A stretch of 64,000 nucleotides of DNA from Neoarius graeffei. Lineage: Eukaryota; Chordata; Actinopteri; Siluriformes; Ariidae. The position numbers and the translations under genes are program-made. Shown here in pieces: positions 21,428-33,529 of the stretch (positions are counted from its first letter, which is position 1; the number at the start of each line of letters is the position of its first letter). The notes beneath the pieces were generated by a model. That model ran no database searches, was not told the DNA's origin, and saw only the letters and a program-made list of their open reading frames with translations. The stretch spans positions 19,237,421 through 19,301,420 of the forward strand of contig NC_083572.1 of the NCBI RefSeq assembly GCF_027579695.1, read 5' to 3'.

Positions 21428-22289
21428 GCTCGCTCATGCTTGCTTTTTTCATTCATGTTCTCAGTCCATTTTTATCCCACACAAATTGTCCGCCCACCTC
21501 TTTACCGCCCAGGATTCTTCTGCTTGGCAGTTTTCCTAGTTTGCCCACACACACTTACACACAGTGTAGCAAATTCTGCTGTTCCCAGTAGGACAGAGGA
21601 AGGGACTAGCTTCATCACACCACGTCAGGCTATTTTGGGGGTGCTTGGAACGGGGGAAAAAAGGTTCTGACGTTGATCTCAAGAAAGGAAAATTTGCGAA
21701 CCTTTACTGTTTGGAAACTATTGGAGTTGAAGTCCATTTTTAAAAAAAGAATGAAATAAAGCTGCTCTTATTAGATGCACCTGCTTGGTGTTTGAGGTTG
21801 GTGTTATATCAGTTTAAGTCAGTGATTGAGGGTGAAACAAATGGACACAAACAAACTACTCATCATTTGTTTAAATTTTTGGTGTGGGTTTGAGTTTTAT
21901 TTGCTTAGTCAATGAGTTTCTTGGCTTGGCATAGACGGCAGATTTCAGGAGCCTCCAATTATGTTCCCTGGGGTATAAATATAGTGTTGCAGATATGTAA
22001 AACCCCCTTATCATCCATTACCATGGGGGGAAAAAAAAAAGAAAGTTTAACACAAAAGAGACAGATGGTTGTTGTTCTACACAAATCAGGTAATGGATAT
22101 AACATAATAATAATAATAATAATAATAGAGATGATACACAGATCTGACACCCAGGATAACTATAGGGATCATACCAGCAATAAACTATAAATGGATTGGA
22201 TATCTGAGAAAAGAAAAACAAATTTAATCTGACCCTGTGAAAATGAAATATAAATATTATATAAAATAAATTTTTTTTCTTTCCATTTC
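20801..22289. other. Unassigned with microsatellites
   Basis: (CT)n at 21400-21426 and (ATA)n at 22104-22128. The frames around 21350-21670 are translations of the CT repeat and flanks, and there is no gene signature. Confidence 0.45.
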
Positions 22290-23105
22290 AAAATTTGCAA
22301 ACACCCTCTTCTTCCACAACGATGCCTTAGTAATGCATGCAGAATGTGGTTTTGCATTGTCTTGTTGGAAGATGTTGTCTTGAAGGCAGAATACGTTGCT
22401 TCAAAATCTCTGTGTACTTTTCTGCATTAATGCTGCCATCACAGAAGTGTAAGTTACCTTTGCCAAGGGCACCGACACAACCCTATACCATGACAGACCC
22501 TGGCTTTTGGACTTGCTGCTGGTAACAGTCTGGCTGCTCCTTTTTGTCTTTGGTCTGCAGCACACAATGTCCATTTCTTACAAAAAAGACCTGGAATACT
22601 GATTCATTTGAGCACCATACACATTTCTACTGTGTGAATAGATGCCTCCAGATGCCTCCAAGTCCAGAGAAGCCGACGGCGCTTCTGGACACAGTTAATA
22701 TCAAGCTTCCTTTTTGCATAGTAAAGTTTTAACTGGCATTTGTTGATGTACAGTAACTCTGTATTGTGCTTGAAAAAGGTTTGCCAAAGTAACCCCGAGC
22801 CCATATGAATATCAGCTATCAGTGGATGATGGTTTTTGATGCAGTGCCGTCTGAGGGGTCGGAGATCATGGGTGTTCAGCTTAGGCTTGTGCCCTTGCCC
22901 TTTATGCACCAACATTCCTCCAGAACCCTTTAATTGTTTCATCATATTATGCATCGTAGAGGGTGAAATATCCAAATTCCTTTGTATCTTTCTTTTGAGG
23001 ACCATTTTGTTTTTAAACATTTCAATCATTTTGTCATGCATTTGTTGACCAACTAGAGATCCTCGGCCTCTCTTTGCTTCTCGAAGACCAAGCCTTTCCT
23101 GGATA

Positions 23106-23111
<6 letters not shown>

Positions 23112-23157
<46 letters not shown>
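23112..23157. repeat. TA microsatellite
   Basis: An uninterrupted (TA)n run of about 23 units, followed by TTTA units. Confidence 0.95.
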
Positions 23158-23162
<5 letters not shown>

Positions 23163-23420
23163 TTATTTTTTAATCAAATCATTATTACAATCACCAGCTA
23201 CAAATTGCATCATTATTTAATTGTTTTACCTCATTATTAACCCTAAATTTCCCCTGTCCGAACTTATTTTGGAATGTGTTGCAGGCCTGAAATGCAAGAA
23301 TGGATGTATATTAATGAATGAAATGAAGTTGACCAGAAAAAAAAACAAAACGAAATACCTTGGGTTCATCTTGTCTGCAATGAAATACAAGTCAAAGTAA
23401 ATTCAGAAATCAGTGCTTTC

Positions 23421-23427
<7 letters not shown>

Positions 23428-23459
<32 letters not shown>
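23428..23459. repeat. TTA microsatellite
   Basis: (TTA)n, about 10 units. Confidence 0.9.
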
Positions 23460-23516
23460 TGTATTTTCCATACTATGCCAACTTTTTCTGATTTGGGGTT
23501 GTATGTAATATACGGT

Positions 23517-23917
23517 CACTTGATGTCTTGAAGTAATGATAGACTGTCATTTCTCTTTATTTAGTTGAGCGGTTCTTGACATAATATGGATTACTACAGT
23601 TGTGGAATTAGGCTATTTATTTACCGTGTGTTTACTATTTACCATTTTGATGATCTCTGACACATCAAGAAGGTGAGAAATTACACTAATTAACTTTTGA
23701 CGAGGCACACGTGTTAATTGAAAAGCATTCCAGGTGACCACCTCATGAAGCTGGTTAAAATAATGTCAGTAGTGTTCAAAGCATCATTCAAGGTAAACAC
23801 TGGCTGTTTTGAAGAATCTAAAATGTCTTTAGTATTGTTCTCCAATGTAGAAAATAGTCAAAATGCAGAAAAACCTATGAATGAGTAGGGGTGTACAAAC
23901 TTTTGAATGGTGATGTC
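23517..23917. mobile_element. Non-autonomous Tc1-like element, left end missing
   Basis: Same family as 12569-15745 and 60738-61190 (AAGTAATGATAGACTGTC, ACTAATTAACTTTTGACGAG, GGTAAACACTGG, GAGTAGGGGTGTACAAAC). Its right terminus is mutated (ACTTTTGAATGGTGATG). It is directly abutted on the left by the Tc1 end at 23501. Confidence 0.75.
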
Positions 23918-24989
23918 TCCACACTTGCGTTTAAACATTTAAAACCCAGTATAAGAAAATAATTAAACACACGTACACACCATTCTATATTTCTGTAACA
24001 ATCTTGTCCAGCACACTGCTCAGAGAACACAGCAGACCCAAGGCAAAACCACGTGTGAGCTTTTATTTATTAATGCTTGGGCCCCTTGGCATGGTCACTG
24101 GACAGCAACATAAAACTTACATTAACAAAAGTGCAGCTTTTCAGCTTGTTTGCCATTTATCCTGCTTAGCTTTACTCAGTTAATGGGCACAAACTGGCGC
24201 AGATTCCTGTTAATTGGCATAAAGGAAAAAAGGACACTGGACATGAACCGCAAGTGAGCCGTCACCCATCAGCTCAGGCCCCTGTACTCTGTATCTCCTT
24301 CAGAGTGTCTGCTGGCCTCAGTCTGGCTTCCCTTACCAGTCTCTATCTTGTTTTTGTGCCAAGTTTTGAGGGCGAGCCTTGTCTGGGTAGTGCTTGGGTG
24401 GTTTGACGCAGCTTCAACTTCCTCACTATTGATTCAGCAGTTCAAATTTTTTCCATGTGTATGTGTAATGATAAACCGTTTGATCCTTTTACTGAGGTAA
24501 TGCCATAGGCTGGAACAATATACTATGACCCTTTATGCTCCCTGTACAGCCAAATTTGTCAGGACTTGACCTCCTTCCAGACACGAACAAGCATGTATGG
24601 TCTATTCTGATCAGTTCAGCCAATACATAACTCCGAAACACATTCTGTACTGTGGGTGGCTTATCTGACGCCCTGCTCATGCTGGGGGAGGATGAGTAAG
24701 GCGGTCGTGAGTGTGAAGAGCCCACAGATAACTGGGTAGGAGGAAACAGCTTGCTGTGAGGTGGAGCAGGTGGCATGGATTGCACACTATAGCATCACGC
24801 CATGCGCAAATGGTGCACCTGTCATGCACGCAAGTGGCTGAAAAGCATACACATGTGAGCAGCACCGCACAGATTTTGTGTGCTGGGATCATTCATTCTG
24901 AATGAGTGTAGACTTGTTTACTGACGCATGGAGCATCGAGTGGTCTGGTAAGCTCACAGATACAGAAGAACTGATAGCGTATTTCCTAT
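23918..24989. other. Unassigned, no gene recognised
   Basis: No coding, splice or repeat signature is recognised beyond short frames. Confidence 0.4.
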
Positions 24990-25467
24990 GTATTTCCGGT
25001 TGAGAGTACGCTGTGCGCATTCTGGCTTCCACGTCTCACTGGAGCTTTTTTGTGTTTTGTGTAGTTTGATGTTTGATTTTTGTTGGAGGGTTTTGTCCGC
25101 CGGTTGTGACGTAGCTCCGGACCCAATTTTGGGCGTCCGTTTCCTTCAGGCCTTGGTTCGCAGTGGGTGATGCCTGTGCTCTTCTCTGTGGACTGCAGTG
25201 AGCTCGTTGCTCTTTTTAACATCGGGGTTGTCCAGCGCTCTGTGCGGCAGTGCTTCTGTGTTTGGTGCGGTGTTTCAAGCGATGTTGCTCGGTGGTGTCA
25301 TGGCGGCTGTGCAGGCAGTATGGGATTTATTTTTGTGCACCTTTTGGTGGGACTGTGGTTGCGACACCATTGGAATGACATCCTGACCTCCTTTTGGCGG
25401 ATTTTTTCCCTGTACAATTGTAAAGCAACCTTGGGTATGAGAAAGGTGCTATATACATTTTAACTGA

Positions 25468-25500
<33 letters not shown>
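24990..25500 (+). mobile_element. SINE/LINE-tail dispersed repeat (sister of 14456-14995)
   Basis: It runs from GTTGAGAGTACG to TTGTAAAGCAACCTTGGG, then GCTATATACATTT and a (TTA)n tail (25471-25502). The ORFs within it are translations of non-coding repeat. It lies in the opposite orientation to its sister copy. Confidence 0.75.
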
Positions 25501-25503
<3 letters not shown>

Positions 25504-26431
25504 GTAAGGTTTCATTCTATGCATAGAAGAGACACTAGGATGGAGGCAAAGGCAAAATAAATGGGTAAGAATGGAATGGTAAGGGATGCCAAGAGGAAAA
25601 TGTGTCAACAGAGGAAAAAGCTGGAGGACTAGACGGTGAGTTTGAGAGAAATCTCATATAGACCATAGCAGTTGTAGACTAGCTTATTGATTTATGGAGG
25701 GTAGCGGGTGTAAATGGAGCAATAGCTGAACTAAAATGCATGTAATCTTCACTGCTTTTGCTTTCAGCCATATTGATCTAGGTTTGTGTGTGTGGGTGTG
25801 TCAGCATTTCTACCGGGGGGAGGGAATGGATTTTTTTTTTTTTATACCTATTTACTTAAGAGCCTTTGATTGGATAATTACTGCAGTGATTTAATATTTT
25901 TCAGTTGGCAAAAATTAACCCTAACTGATGCAGTGAGTAGCTTATTTCTTAAACAGCCACGTCAGAAGATGTATCACGTGGTCATGGAAAAGATAATACT
26001 GCGTTTCAAAAGGGTCAAGTTTGGTCTGCATCAAGCAAAGAACGCAAATAAGGAGATTGCTGAAATGACTGGAATTGGGTTATGAACTGTCCAATGCATT
26101 ATTAAAACCTGGAAGGATACTGGTGAACCGTCAACTTCTCAGAGGTAATATGGTTGGAAAAAAAATCTTGACTGACCTTAATTGGAAATCACAAATGCTT
26201 GGTGGAGTCAAATCGTAAAAAAATCAAGGAGAACTCGCAGCTTCTTTTTTTTAATTGTGAAAGTAAGAGCATTTCTACACTCACAATGTGATGAGAACTC
26301 ACAAGATTGGGACTAAACAGCTGTGTGGCCATAAGAAAACCATTTGTTAGTGAGACTAATCAGAAGAAAAGGCTTCAGTTTTCTGGGGAGCATAAAGATT
26401 GGACTCTGGAGCGATGGAAAAGGGTCATGTA

Positions 26432-28037
26432 CAACCCCGATTCCAAAAAAGTTGGGACAAAGTACAAATTGTAAATAAAAACGGAATGCAATGATGTGGA
26501 AGTTTCAAAATTCCATATTTTATTCAGAATAGAACATAGATGACATATCAAATGTTTAAACTGAGAAAATGTATCATTTTAAAGAGAAAAATTAGGTGAT
26601 TTTTTTAAATTTCATGACAACAACACATCTCAAAGTTGGGACAAGGCCATGGTTACCACAGTGAGACATCCCCTTTTCTCTTTACAACAGTCTGTAAACG
26701 TCTGGGGACTGAGGAGACAAGTTGCTCAAGTTTAGGGATAGGAATGTTAACCCATTCTTGTCTAATGTAGGATTCTAGTTGCTCAACTGTCTTAGGTCTT
26801 TTTTGTCGTATCTTCCGTTTTATGATGCGCCAAATGTTTTCTATGGGTGAAAGATCTGGACTGCAGGCTGGCCAGTTCAGTACCCAGACCCTTCTTCTAC
26901 GCAGCCATGATGCTATAATTGATGCAGTATGTGGTTTGGCATTGTCATGTTGGAAAATGCAAGGTCTTCCCTGAAAGAGACGTCGTCTGGATGGGAGCAT
27001 ATGTTGCTCTAGAACCTGGATATACCTTTCAGTATTGATGGTGTCTTTCCAGATGTGTAAGCTGCCCATGCCACATGCACTAATGCAACCCCATACCATC
27101 AGAGATGCAGGCTTCTGAACTGAGCACTGATAACAACTTGGGTCGTCCTTCTCCTCTTTAGTCCGAATGACACGGCGTCCCTGATTTCCATAAAGAACTT
27201 CAAATCTTGATTCGTCTGACCACAGAACAGTTTTCCACTTTGCCACAGTCCATTTTAAATGAGCCTTGGCCCAGAGAAGACGTCTGCGCTTCTGGATTGT
27301 GTTTAGATACGGCTTCTTCTTTGAACTACAGTTTTTTAGCTAGCAACGGCGGATGGCACGGTGAATTGTGTTCACAGATAATGTTCTCTGGACATATTCC
27401 TGAGCCCATTTTGTGATTTCCAATACAGAAGCATGCCTGTATGTGATGCAGTGCCATCTAAGGGCCCGAAGATCACGGGCACCCAGTATGGTTTTCCGGC
27501 CTTGACCCTTGCGCACAGAGATTCTTCCAGATTCTCTGAATCTTTTGATGATATTATGCACTGTAGATGATGATATGTTCAAACTCTTTGCAATTTTACA
27601 CTGTCGAACTCCTTTCTAATATTGCTCCACTATTTGTCAGCGCAGAATTAGGGGGATTGGTGATCCTCTTCCCATCTTTACTTCTGAGAGCCGCTGCCAC
27701 TCCAAGATGCTCTTTTTATACCCAGTCATGTTACTGACCTATTGCCAATTGACCTAATGAGTTGCAGTTTGGTCCTCCAGCTGTTCCTTTTTTGTACCTT
27801 TAACTTTTCCAGTCTCTTATTGCCCCTGTCCCAACTTTTTTGAGATGTGTTGCTGTCATGAAATTTCAAATGAGCCAATATTTGGCATGAAATTTCAAAA
27901 TGTCTCACTTTCGACATTTGATATGTTCTCTATGTTCTATTGTGAATGCAATATCAGTTTTTGAGATTTGTAAATTATTGCATTCCGTTTTTATTTACAA
28001 TTTGTACTTTGTCCCAACTTTTTTGGAATCGGGGTTG
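26432..28037 (-). mobile_element. Full-length Tc1-type transposon, 1606 bp
   Basis: Termini CAACCCCGATTCCAAAAAAG (26432) and CTTTTTTGGAATCGGGGTTG (ending 28037) are perfect inverted repeats, flanked by TA on both sides (26430-26431, 28038-28039). It encodes a transposase on the minus strand. It is the same family as the interrupted copy 31844-39956. Confidence 0.95.
26653..27582 (-). pseudogene. Tc1-type transposase with a single in-frame stop
   Basis: The open stretches 27340-27582 and 26653-27246 are in the same frame. They are separated by one stop (27340-27342, TAG) at a position that is Gln in the sister copy near 39050, consistent with a C-to-T change. The N-terminal part has HTH motifs (ISSSTVHNIIKRFRESGRIS, VRKGQGRKTILGARDLRALR). 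The catalytic part has SDESRFEV, FQHDNAKPHT and SPDLSPIENIW, with 34 residues between the second Asp and the Glu, i.e. an intact DD34E triad. The extreme N-terminus upstream of 27582 shows further stops. This is the best-preserved transposase catalytic domain in the window. Confidence 0.88.
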
Positions 28038-28782
28038 TAGTCTGAGTCCAGATTTACTCTATTCCAGAGTGATGGATATGTCAGAGTAAGAAGGGAAGCT
28101 CATGAAGCAACGCATCCATCATGGATAGTGGCCACTGTACAAGCCCCTGGAGGCAGTGTTATGATCTGGGGTTGATTCAGTTGGTCCGGTTGAGGCTCAG
28201 CAGTATTATGGGGCAATAAAATTAAGTCCGCTGACAACCTGAATGTACTGAATGACCAGATTATCATCACATCAATGGAATTTTTATTTCCTAATGGCAT
28301 GGGCATATTCCAGGACAAACATCAGGCTCAAATTGTGAAAGAGCGGTTCAGGGATCACAAGGAATCATTTTCACATATTAACTGGCCACCACAGAGTCCC
28401 TATTGAAAGTCTCTGGGATGTGCTGGAGAAGATATTACAGAGTGGTTCGACTCTCCTTTTAAGCAATACAAGATCTCAGCGAAAAATTAATGCAACTCTG
28501 GATGGAAATGAATTGTCCTGACGTTGCATAAGATTGTCAAAACAGTGCCACAGGGAATGCATGCCATAATCAAAGCTAAAGCGGCGCAACTAAATATTAG
28601 TGTGAGACTTTCTTTTTGGCCAGGCAGTGTGTTTTCTTGCTGTGGTTTGATTCCACCTGCCACCTTTAGAGGGAAAGGTTACTGCGGAGATTCAAAAAGT
28701 GTTGAGAAATTATGCTGAAGTGAATGCTTGATTGTATGGCTAATGTGTCAAAATCCTACTCGGTTAAAAGAGGAAATAAGTT

Positions 28783-28869
28783 CTCATCTCATTATCTCTA
28801 GCCGCGTTATCCTGTTCTACAGGGTCGCAGGCAAGCTGGAGCCTATCCCAGCTGACTACGGGTGAAAGG
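28783..28869 (-). mobile_element. SINE 3' fragment
   Basis: The reverse complement of the SINE 3' end (TCTCATTATCTCTAGCCGC, ATCCTGTTCTACAGGGTCGC, AGCTGGAGCCTATCCCAGCT). It is 5' truncated and followed by AAT-type microsatellite (28877-28905). Confidence 0.85.
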
Positions 28870-28924
28870 AATAAGTTAATAATAATAATAATAATAATTA
28901 ATAATAATTTGGCGCTTTTAAAGT

Positions 28925-29730
28925 AAAATGTGAATGACTGCCTGAAGTCTGGAACCCATGGATATCACCAAATGCTGAGTTTCTTCCCTTTGCCAGGCAT
29001 TTACTGCAGCCGCCTTCAGTTGCTGCTCATTTGTGGGTCTTTTTGTCTTCAGTAAATGAAAACCATACTCAATTAGGTTGACTAATGTGGCCATTGAAGA
29101 CCATTCCATTGCTTGGCCTTATGAAGCTCATGGGTTGCTTTTGCAGTATGTTTTGGTTCATTGTCCATCTATACTGAAGTGGTGTCCTATCAGTTTTGCA
29201 GCATTTGACTGAATCTGAGCAGAAAGTATAGCTCTATATACTTCAGCATTCATCCTGCTGCTTTTATCAACAGTCACATTATCAATAATCCCCAGTGACT
29301 CAGTTCCACTGGCAGCCATACATGCTCATGTCCACCATATTTAATGTGGTATGCTTTTGGATCATGAGCCGTTCCTTTCCTCCTTCTCCATACTCTTCTC
29401 TTCCCATCATTCTCAAGTTAAACTTGGTTTCATCTGTCCAAAGAATTTAGTTCCAGAACTGGGCAGGCTTTCTGGCAAAATCTAATCTGGCCTTTCTGTC
29501 CTTGAGCGTTACCTGGAGTCGGCATCTGGAGGTGAACCATCTGTCTTTACATCCATGAAGGCGTCTCTTGATTGTAGAGTTTGACGATAGGTCTTCCTGC
29601 TCAAGAGTGTTCTCGGTTTGGTTAGATGTTGTGAAGGGGTTTTTCTTAATAAAAAAAAAAATGTTTTTCCCCTTGGTAAGCATCCACTTTAGTTGTCTTC
29701 TGTGGTCTTCCAGGTCTTCCAAATATTTAT
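28925..29730 (-). pseudogene. Tc1-like transposase remnant (third lineage)
   Basis: The minus strand encodes, in broken pieces, SSMATLVNLIEYGFHLLKTK, RPTNEQQLKAAAVNAW and QHLVISMGSRLQAVI, a C-terminal Tc1 transposase region. Upstream is NSTIKRRLHGCKDRWFTSRC near 29550. There are many stops. No TIR was identified at either edge. Confidence 0.75.
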
Positions 29731-29746
29731 GGACTTCAGTTTATTT

Positions 29747-29752
<6 letters not shown>

Positions 29753-29784
<32 letters not shown>
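29753..29784. repeat. GA microsatellite
   Basis: A (GA)n run of about 14 units. Confidence 0.9.
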
Positions 29785-29789
29785 CATGA

Positions 29790-30725
29790 GGCAATGGGTT
29801 CTGCACTGTTAGGTTCTGATTTGGTTACAGTGTCTAATTTGGCTACAAGGTCATGTGTGACACAGTAATCACTCAGTCAATGAGATTTAAAGTGCCTCAT
29901 CTGATTCATATAAATAATTCTAAAAGTAAAGCTGGTGGAAACGGGTCATGCTGCATTTCTGGAATATGTGAATATATGACTGCGTGGATAGAATGTGACA
30001 GATCCATGGTTAAAGAGATCAGGATAAATCGAGAGGGCTGAAGCAAACTTTAAGCCAGGAAGAGCAGGACAAAGAGCGCATCAGTAAAGAGCAGGGGCCA
30101 ATCCAGAGTAGTGTAGCTCACCGAAGCACTCCAAGAACTGGGCTGCAGAGGTCGGCGATATGACAAATCCCATCTCACGGTATTTGAAGACAATTTTTCA
30201 TGAGTTTTCCGTCCTTTCAGTTGCTAATACAGAAATACCTTTCATACAGGATGATACAGATTGCATCCAGATTAGTGGGGCTCTGTAAAATCCACCCAAA
30301 ATGCACCAAGTTAGAGGGAATAACAGAAAAAAATTTGCGATACCAGTATTCTCAACACATGCTTACATCGGTCTGACCTGAATCTCTTTGCTAAGCTGGG
30401 ACAGATTTAAGTGAAATTTTAATTCTTTGATATCTATCAAATATTACAATATTACATGGGTCTTCTTATTTAGAAAAAAACCCCACCCTTAACAGTACAT
30501 TATTCCATGCTCTTCAGTATTATGTACCCTCAATTATTTTGCTTCCAGAAACAGTAAAACGATGAACACTTTACAGCCCTGTCGTAAATATAAATTGATC
30601 TTATTGTATTTTTGCTCATGGATCCATCAAAACCATTTATGAGACCAGTCATGCTGGGATTTACCTTAAAATCTCAGTAGCTCGTGCCAGACTCTGGACA
30701 TGACATGAAAATTATGGACGGGCAG
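29790..30725. other. Unassigned, no gene recognised
   Basis: Only short frames; nothing recognised. Confidence 0.4.
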
Positions 30726-31162
30726 GGTTGAAACTTGGCAGTCGCACGGTCGCCAGTGGCGATTAAAAACTGACCAGGGCCACTAAAAGTTGATTTTTGA
30801 TCACCCAAAAAGCAACTACGATTTGAGAAGTATGAAAAAAAAACCTACAATAAAAATTAAACAAAATTTTCCTTCCTTGGATTATCTTTCTCTTCTTTGC
30901 GTCCTTTTCCTCAACTCTAAGTTTGTGAATTCTAGTCAAAGTTTAGTTCTAAAGTGCAAAATTCAAAGCCGTTCGTGAGTTTACAGATTGCTCCACGATA
31001 TCCACAACTTTCTCAAACTCATTGCTGCGTCATAGCGGAAACCGGGATCTTTCTTCCACTCTACCGTGTTGATGTTTGTAGCTAACGGTAACTGCTAGGT
31101 AGGTAAGATAAAAGATTTTCTGGTCCAATTTTCTGACGTGCTCTGAGGATAATACGATCAAA

Positions 31163-31364
31163 ATGCCCCATCTGTCTACCCTCACGGAACGGATAGACGA
31201 CATGAAGTTATGGCCCGACGTCAGCGACAATGACATTTATCAAGTATTTTATTCTTAGTGAGGACATTGATGGTGAGGAGCTAAGGAACTACAAAAGCAC
31301 GGAGGTGTACAATTATCTACACAGTAATAACATTGGCGAAATTATATGTAAAAGAGAGGGTTAG
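31163..31364 (+). pseudogene. Fragment of a transposon-borne SWIM/YqaJ-type ORF, frameshifted
   Basis: The ATG at 31163 encodes MPHLSTLTERIDDMKLWPDV and then SDNDIYQ before a stop at 31256-31258. Shifted by one frame, the sequence continues FILSEDIDGEELRNYKSTEV, YNYLHSNN to a stop at 31362. The LTERIDDMKLWPDVSDNDIY segment followed by YKS...YNYLHS is the opening of large fish and invertebrate proteins that carry a SWIM zinc finger and a YqaJ-like nuclease and occur in DNA transposons. That identification is from recall of the motif. Only the N-terminus remains. Confidence 0.6.
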
Positions 31365-32372
31365 TTTGTTCGCTTAAAGGCTAAGCTGAGGCTAGCCAGA
31401 GCAAAAAAAAAAAAAAAGGAAATCCTGCAGTCATGCAGCTGCTATCATCTGGAAGGTAGGCTGTGTCAGAGTAGAGTGAGTGTGTAATTGTATTGGTTTA
31501 CTAATGATGTAGCATTTATATATCGTAAGTCGGTTTGGACAAAAGCGTCTGCCAAATACCATAACTATAACCATATTAACCATCAGGACCTAGGTCTAGT
31601 CTAATAGAACTCTATCAGCCTACTGTACCGTAATGTCTCTTGTATAGGCTCAAGAAGCAAAAGCTCAGTCAGAGAAGCATAGGCGCACCATTTTAATGCG
31701 GATGCTGTCAAACTTTGGAAATAATAAACATACCATACTTAAATAATTCCTTGTCTATGTATTCATCCAAGCTTCAACTTCTTAACTACCCTGATTATTC
31801 CAGATATTGGATGGTATTTGTAGGCTATTTGTTTGCATTAGTACAACCCCGATTCCAAAAAAGTTGGGACAAAGTACAAATTGTAAATAAAAACGGAATG
31901 CAATAATTTACAAATCTCAAAAACTGATATTGTATTCACAATAGAACATAGACAACATTTCAAATGTCGAAAGTGATACATTTTGAAATTTCATGCCAAA
32001 TATTGGCTCATTTGAAATTTCATGACAGCAACACATCTCAAAAAAGTTGGGACGGGGCAATAATGCCATGTACACACGTAGCCGGGTATTTTTAAAACCG
32101 AACATTTCCCCCCCTCCGTTTATAAAAATGTTTTATCCACACCACCTCGTCTTCGAAAAAAATCCCTTCCACACATAAACGAACATCTGCGTTTTCAATC
32201 ACATTCATAAGCATTCCAAACCTGTAGATGGCATTATTTCCCCAAATCCTACCCCCTAATCACATCGCCTGTGCTCTTGGAGCAGTAGTTGGGCTTCTAA
32301 AATTAAAGATGTAAATAGCACCTGCACAATAATTAACGCTTTCAAGGCACTACTCCGATCCATTACTCTTTA

Positions 32373-32983
32373 GCTAGCCGCACACTACGCCGATTTTCAG
32401 CGTACCGAGCCAACTGAAGTCGCGAGTCAGGCGTAAAAACTAGTTTTCGATGGTACCGACTCATCTCACAGCCGATTCGAAAAACTAATCGGGAGCCAGA
32501 CTGATCGGCGAGAGTCGCTAGCAATAGCCAATCATATATTTCGCATATAACACGTGACATCATTAAACACAATTTCTAGCGCGAGAAATACGTGTTGGTA
32601 GCACCTAATGCAGGTATATACTGTAATTCCATAGACTGAAGCTTTATCCATAGACACATAGTTGTGTGGCTGAATTCCAAATCGCTTTAACTCCCCTATA
32701 TAAGTGCACTATTTAAGGTTGGAAATAATAGCTCATGCAGCCTAGATAGTGCGCTACATATTCCATGTTGTGTCATTTGTAATTCAGCCTGTAGCATCTT
32801 CAAGTGTTGGATTTAACAGTAACTATATCCAATAGCCAATCACAAAGCTATTAAGTTGTCACGTGTCGCTTCAATCGCGACTGCACTCGTCAACAGTCGG
32901 GGGATATGTGCGTGCCCTGTCGGGAGTCGGCTCTGAAATGGGTCGGTTCGGTACCGCGTGGATCGCCGTGGTGTGCGGCTAGC
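32373..32983. mobile_element. PIF/Harbinger-like MITE, 611 bp, TTA duplication
   Basis: GCTAGCCGCACACTACGCCG at the left and CGCCGTGGTGTGCGGCTAGC at the right are inverted repeats. TTA is duplicated (32370-32372 and 32984-32986). No coding capacity. A different family from its host 32064-38571. Confidence 0.88.
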
Positions 32984-33034
32984 TTAAGTCCATGCTTAAT
33001 CTGGCTTCTGCAGTAAACAAAGGTTGCACGTTTG

Positions 33035-33513
33035 TGTTAGGGTTTTGCTGGGATTCGAACCTGGTTCGTTGGTGTGATAATCCAGCAAACCCCCACTAGG
33101 CCACCAGGGGGATGACTCAAATGCAGAGGCGTGAGGCGGAAGTAGAAAAAGAATCAAAAGGTTTATTTAAACTATATACACTATATACAGGGCAAAACAA
33201 AAGACAAAAAAAAAACCAAAGAGTATAATCCAAAAGAAAAGCAAAGTGCAAAAATACAAAAGCTAAGAAGATCAAAAAACACAGTACAAAGGAAACTGGA
33301 GATAAACATAACAGCACAAAGACTCCGTGACAAGAGGACTGAACTCAGGGGGTATAAATACACAAACTAAATTGAACACAGGTGAAGATAATTAGGCAAT
33401 TAACACAAACACAAGACACAGGAACAGTGGCGGCCTCTAGAGGCCAAAATAAACACGACATGAAAAGGAAATAACAGCGGCCTCTAGAGGCCAAAACAGT
33501 CCTAGTCCTAACA
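33035..33513 (-). repeat. 3' LTR of the chromovirus
   Basis: Same length and apparently the same sequence as 37853-38331. The corresponding palindromes are at 33432-33445 and 33479-33492, and ACGGAGTCTTT is at 33318-33328 on the minus strand. The polypurine tract abuts it. Confidence 0.93.
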
Positions 33514-33529
33514 GGACCCCCCCCCTCTA
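33514..33529 (-). promoter_or_regulatory. Polypurine tract
   Basis: On the minus strand AGAGGGGGGGGGTCC immediately precedes the 3' LTR (TGTTAGG). It serves as the plus-strand primer in reverse transcription. The pol stop codon overlaps its start. Confidence 0.88.

Larger units (their letters stand above)
22290..23501 (-). mobile_element. Tc1-type transposon with degenerate transposase
   Basis: The right terminus reads TTTCTGATTTGGGGTTG followed by TA, a diverged form of the terminus of the 26432-28037 element. The minus strand 22604-23041 encodes an N-terminal HTH region (LDISPSTMHNMMKQLKGSGG, then HKGQGHKPKLNTHDLRPLRR) clearly related to that element's transposase. The catalytic part (left of 22604) has several stops. 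The left terminus is missing. (TA)n at 23112-23157 and (TTA)n at 23428-23459 have grown inside it. Confidence 0.75.
25855..28620 (+). mobile_element. Tc1-like transposon remnant, split by a second Tc1 element
   Basis: The left part (25855-26431) encodes the HTH section LHQAKNANKEIAEMTGIGL and later HKDWTLERWKRVM. The right part (28040-28620) resumes with the first catalytic segment (SRFTLFQSDGYVRVRREAHE), GGSVMIWG, and the PPQSPY region. Both halves have stops and frameshifts. The intruder at 26432-28037 landed at a TA exactly where the catalytic region begins. The transposase is dead. Confidence 0.8.

Noticed and set aside
33117..33317. Hydrophobic frames repeated identically at 37935-38135
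   Set aside because: Translations of the two identical LTRs, not genes.
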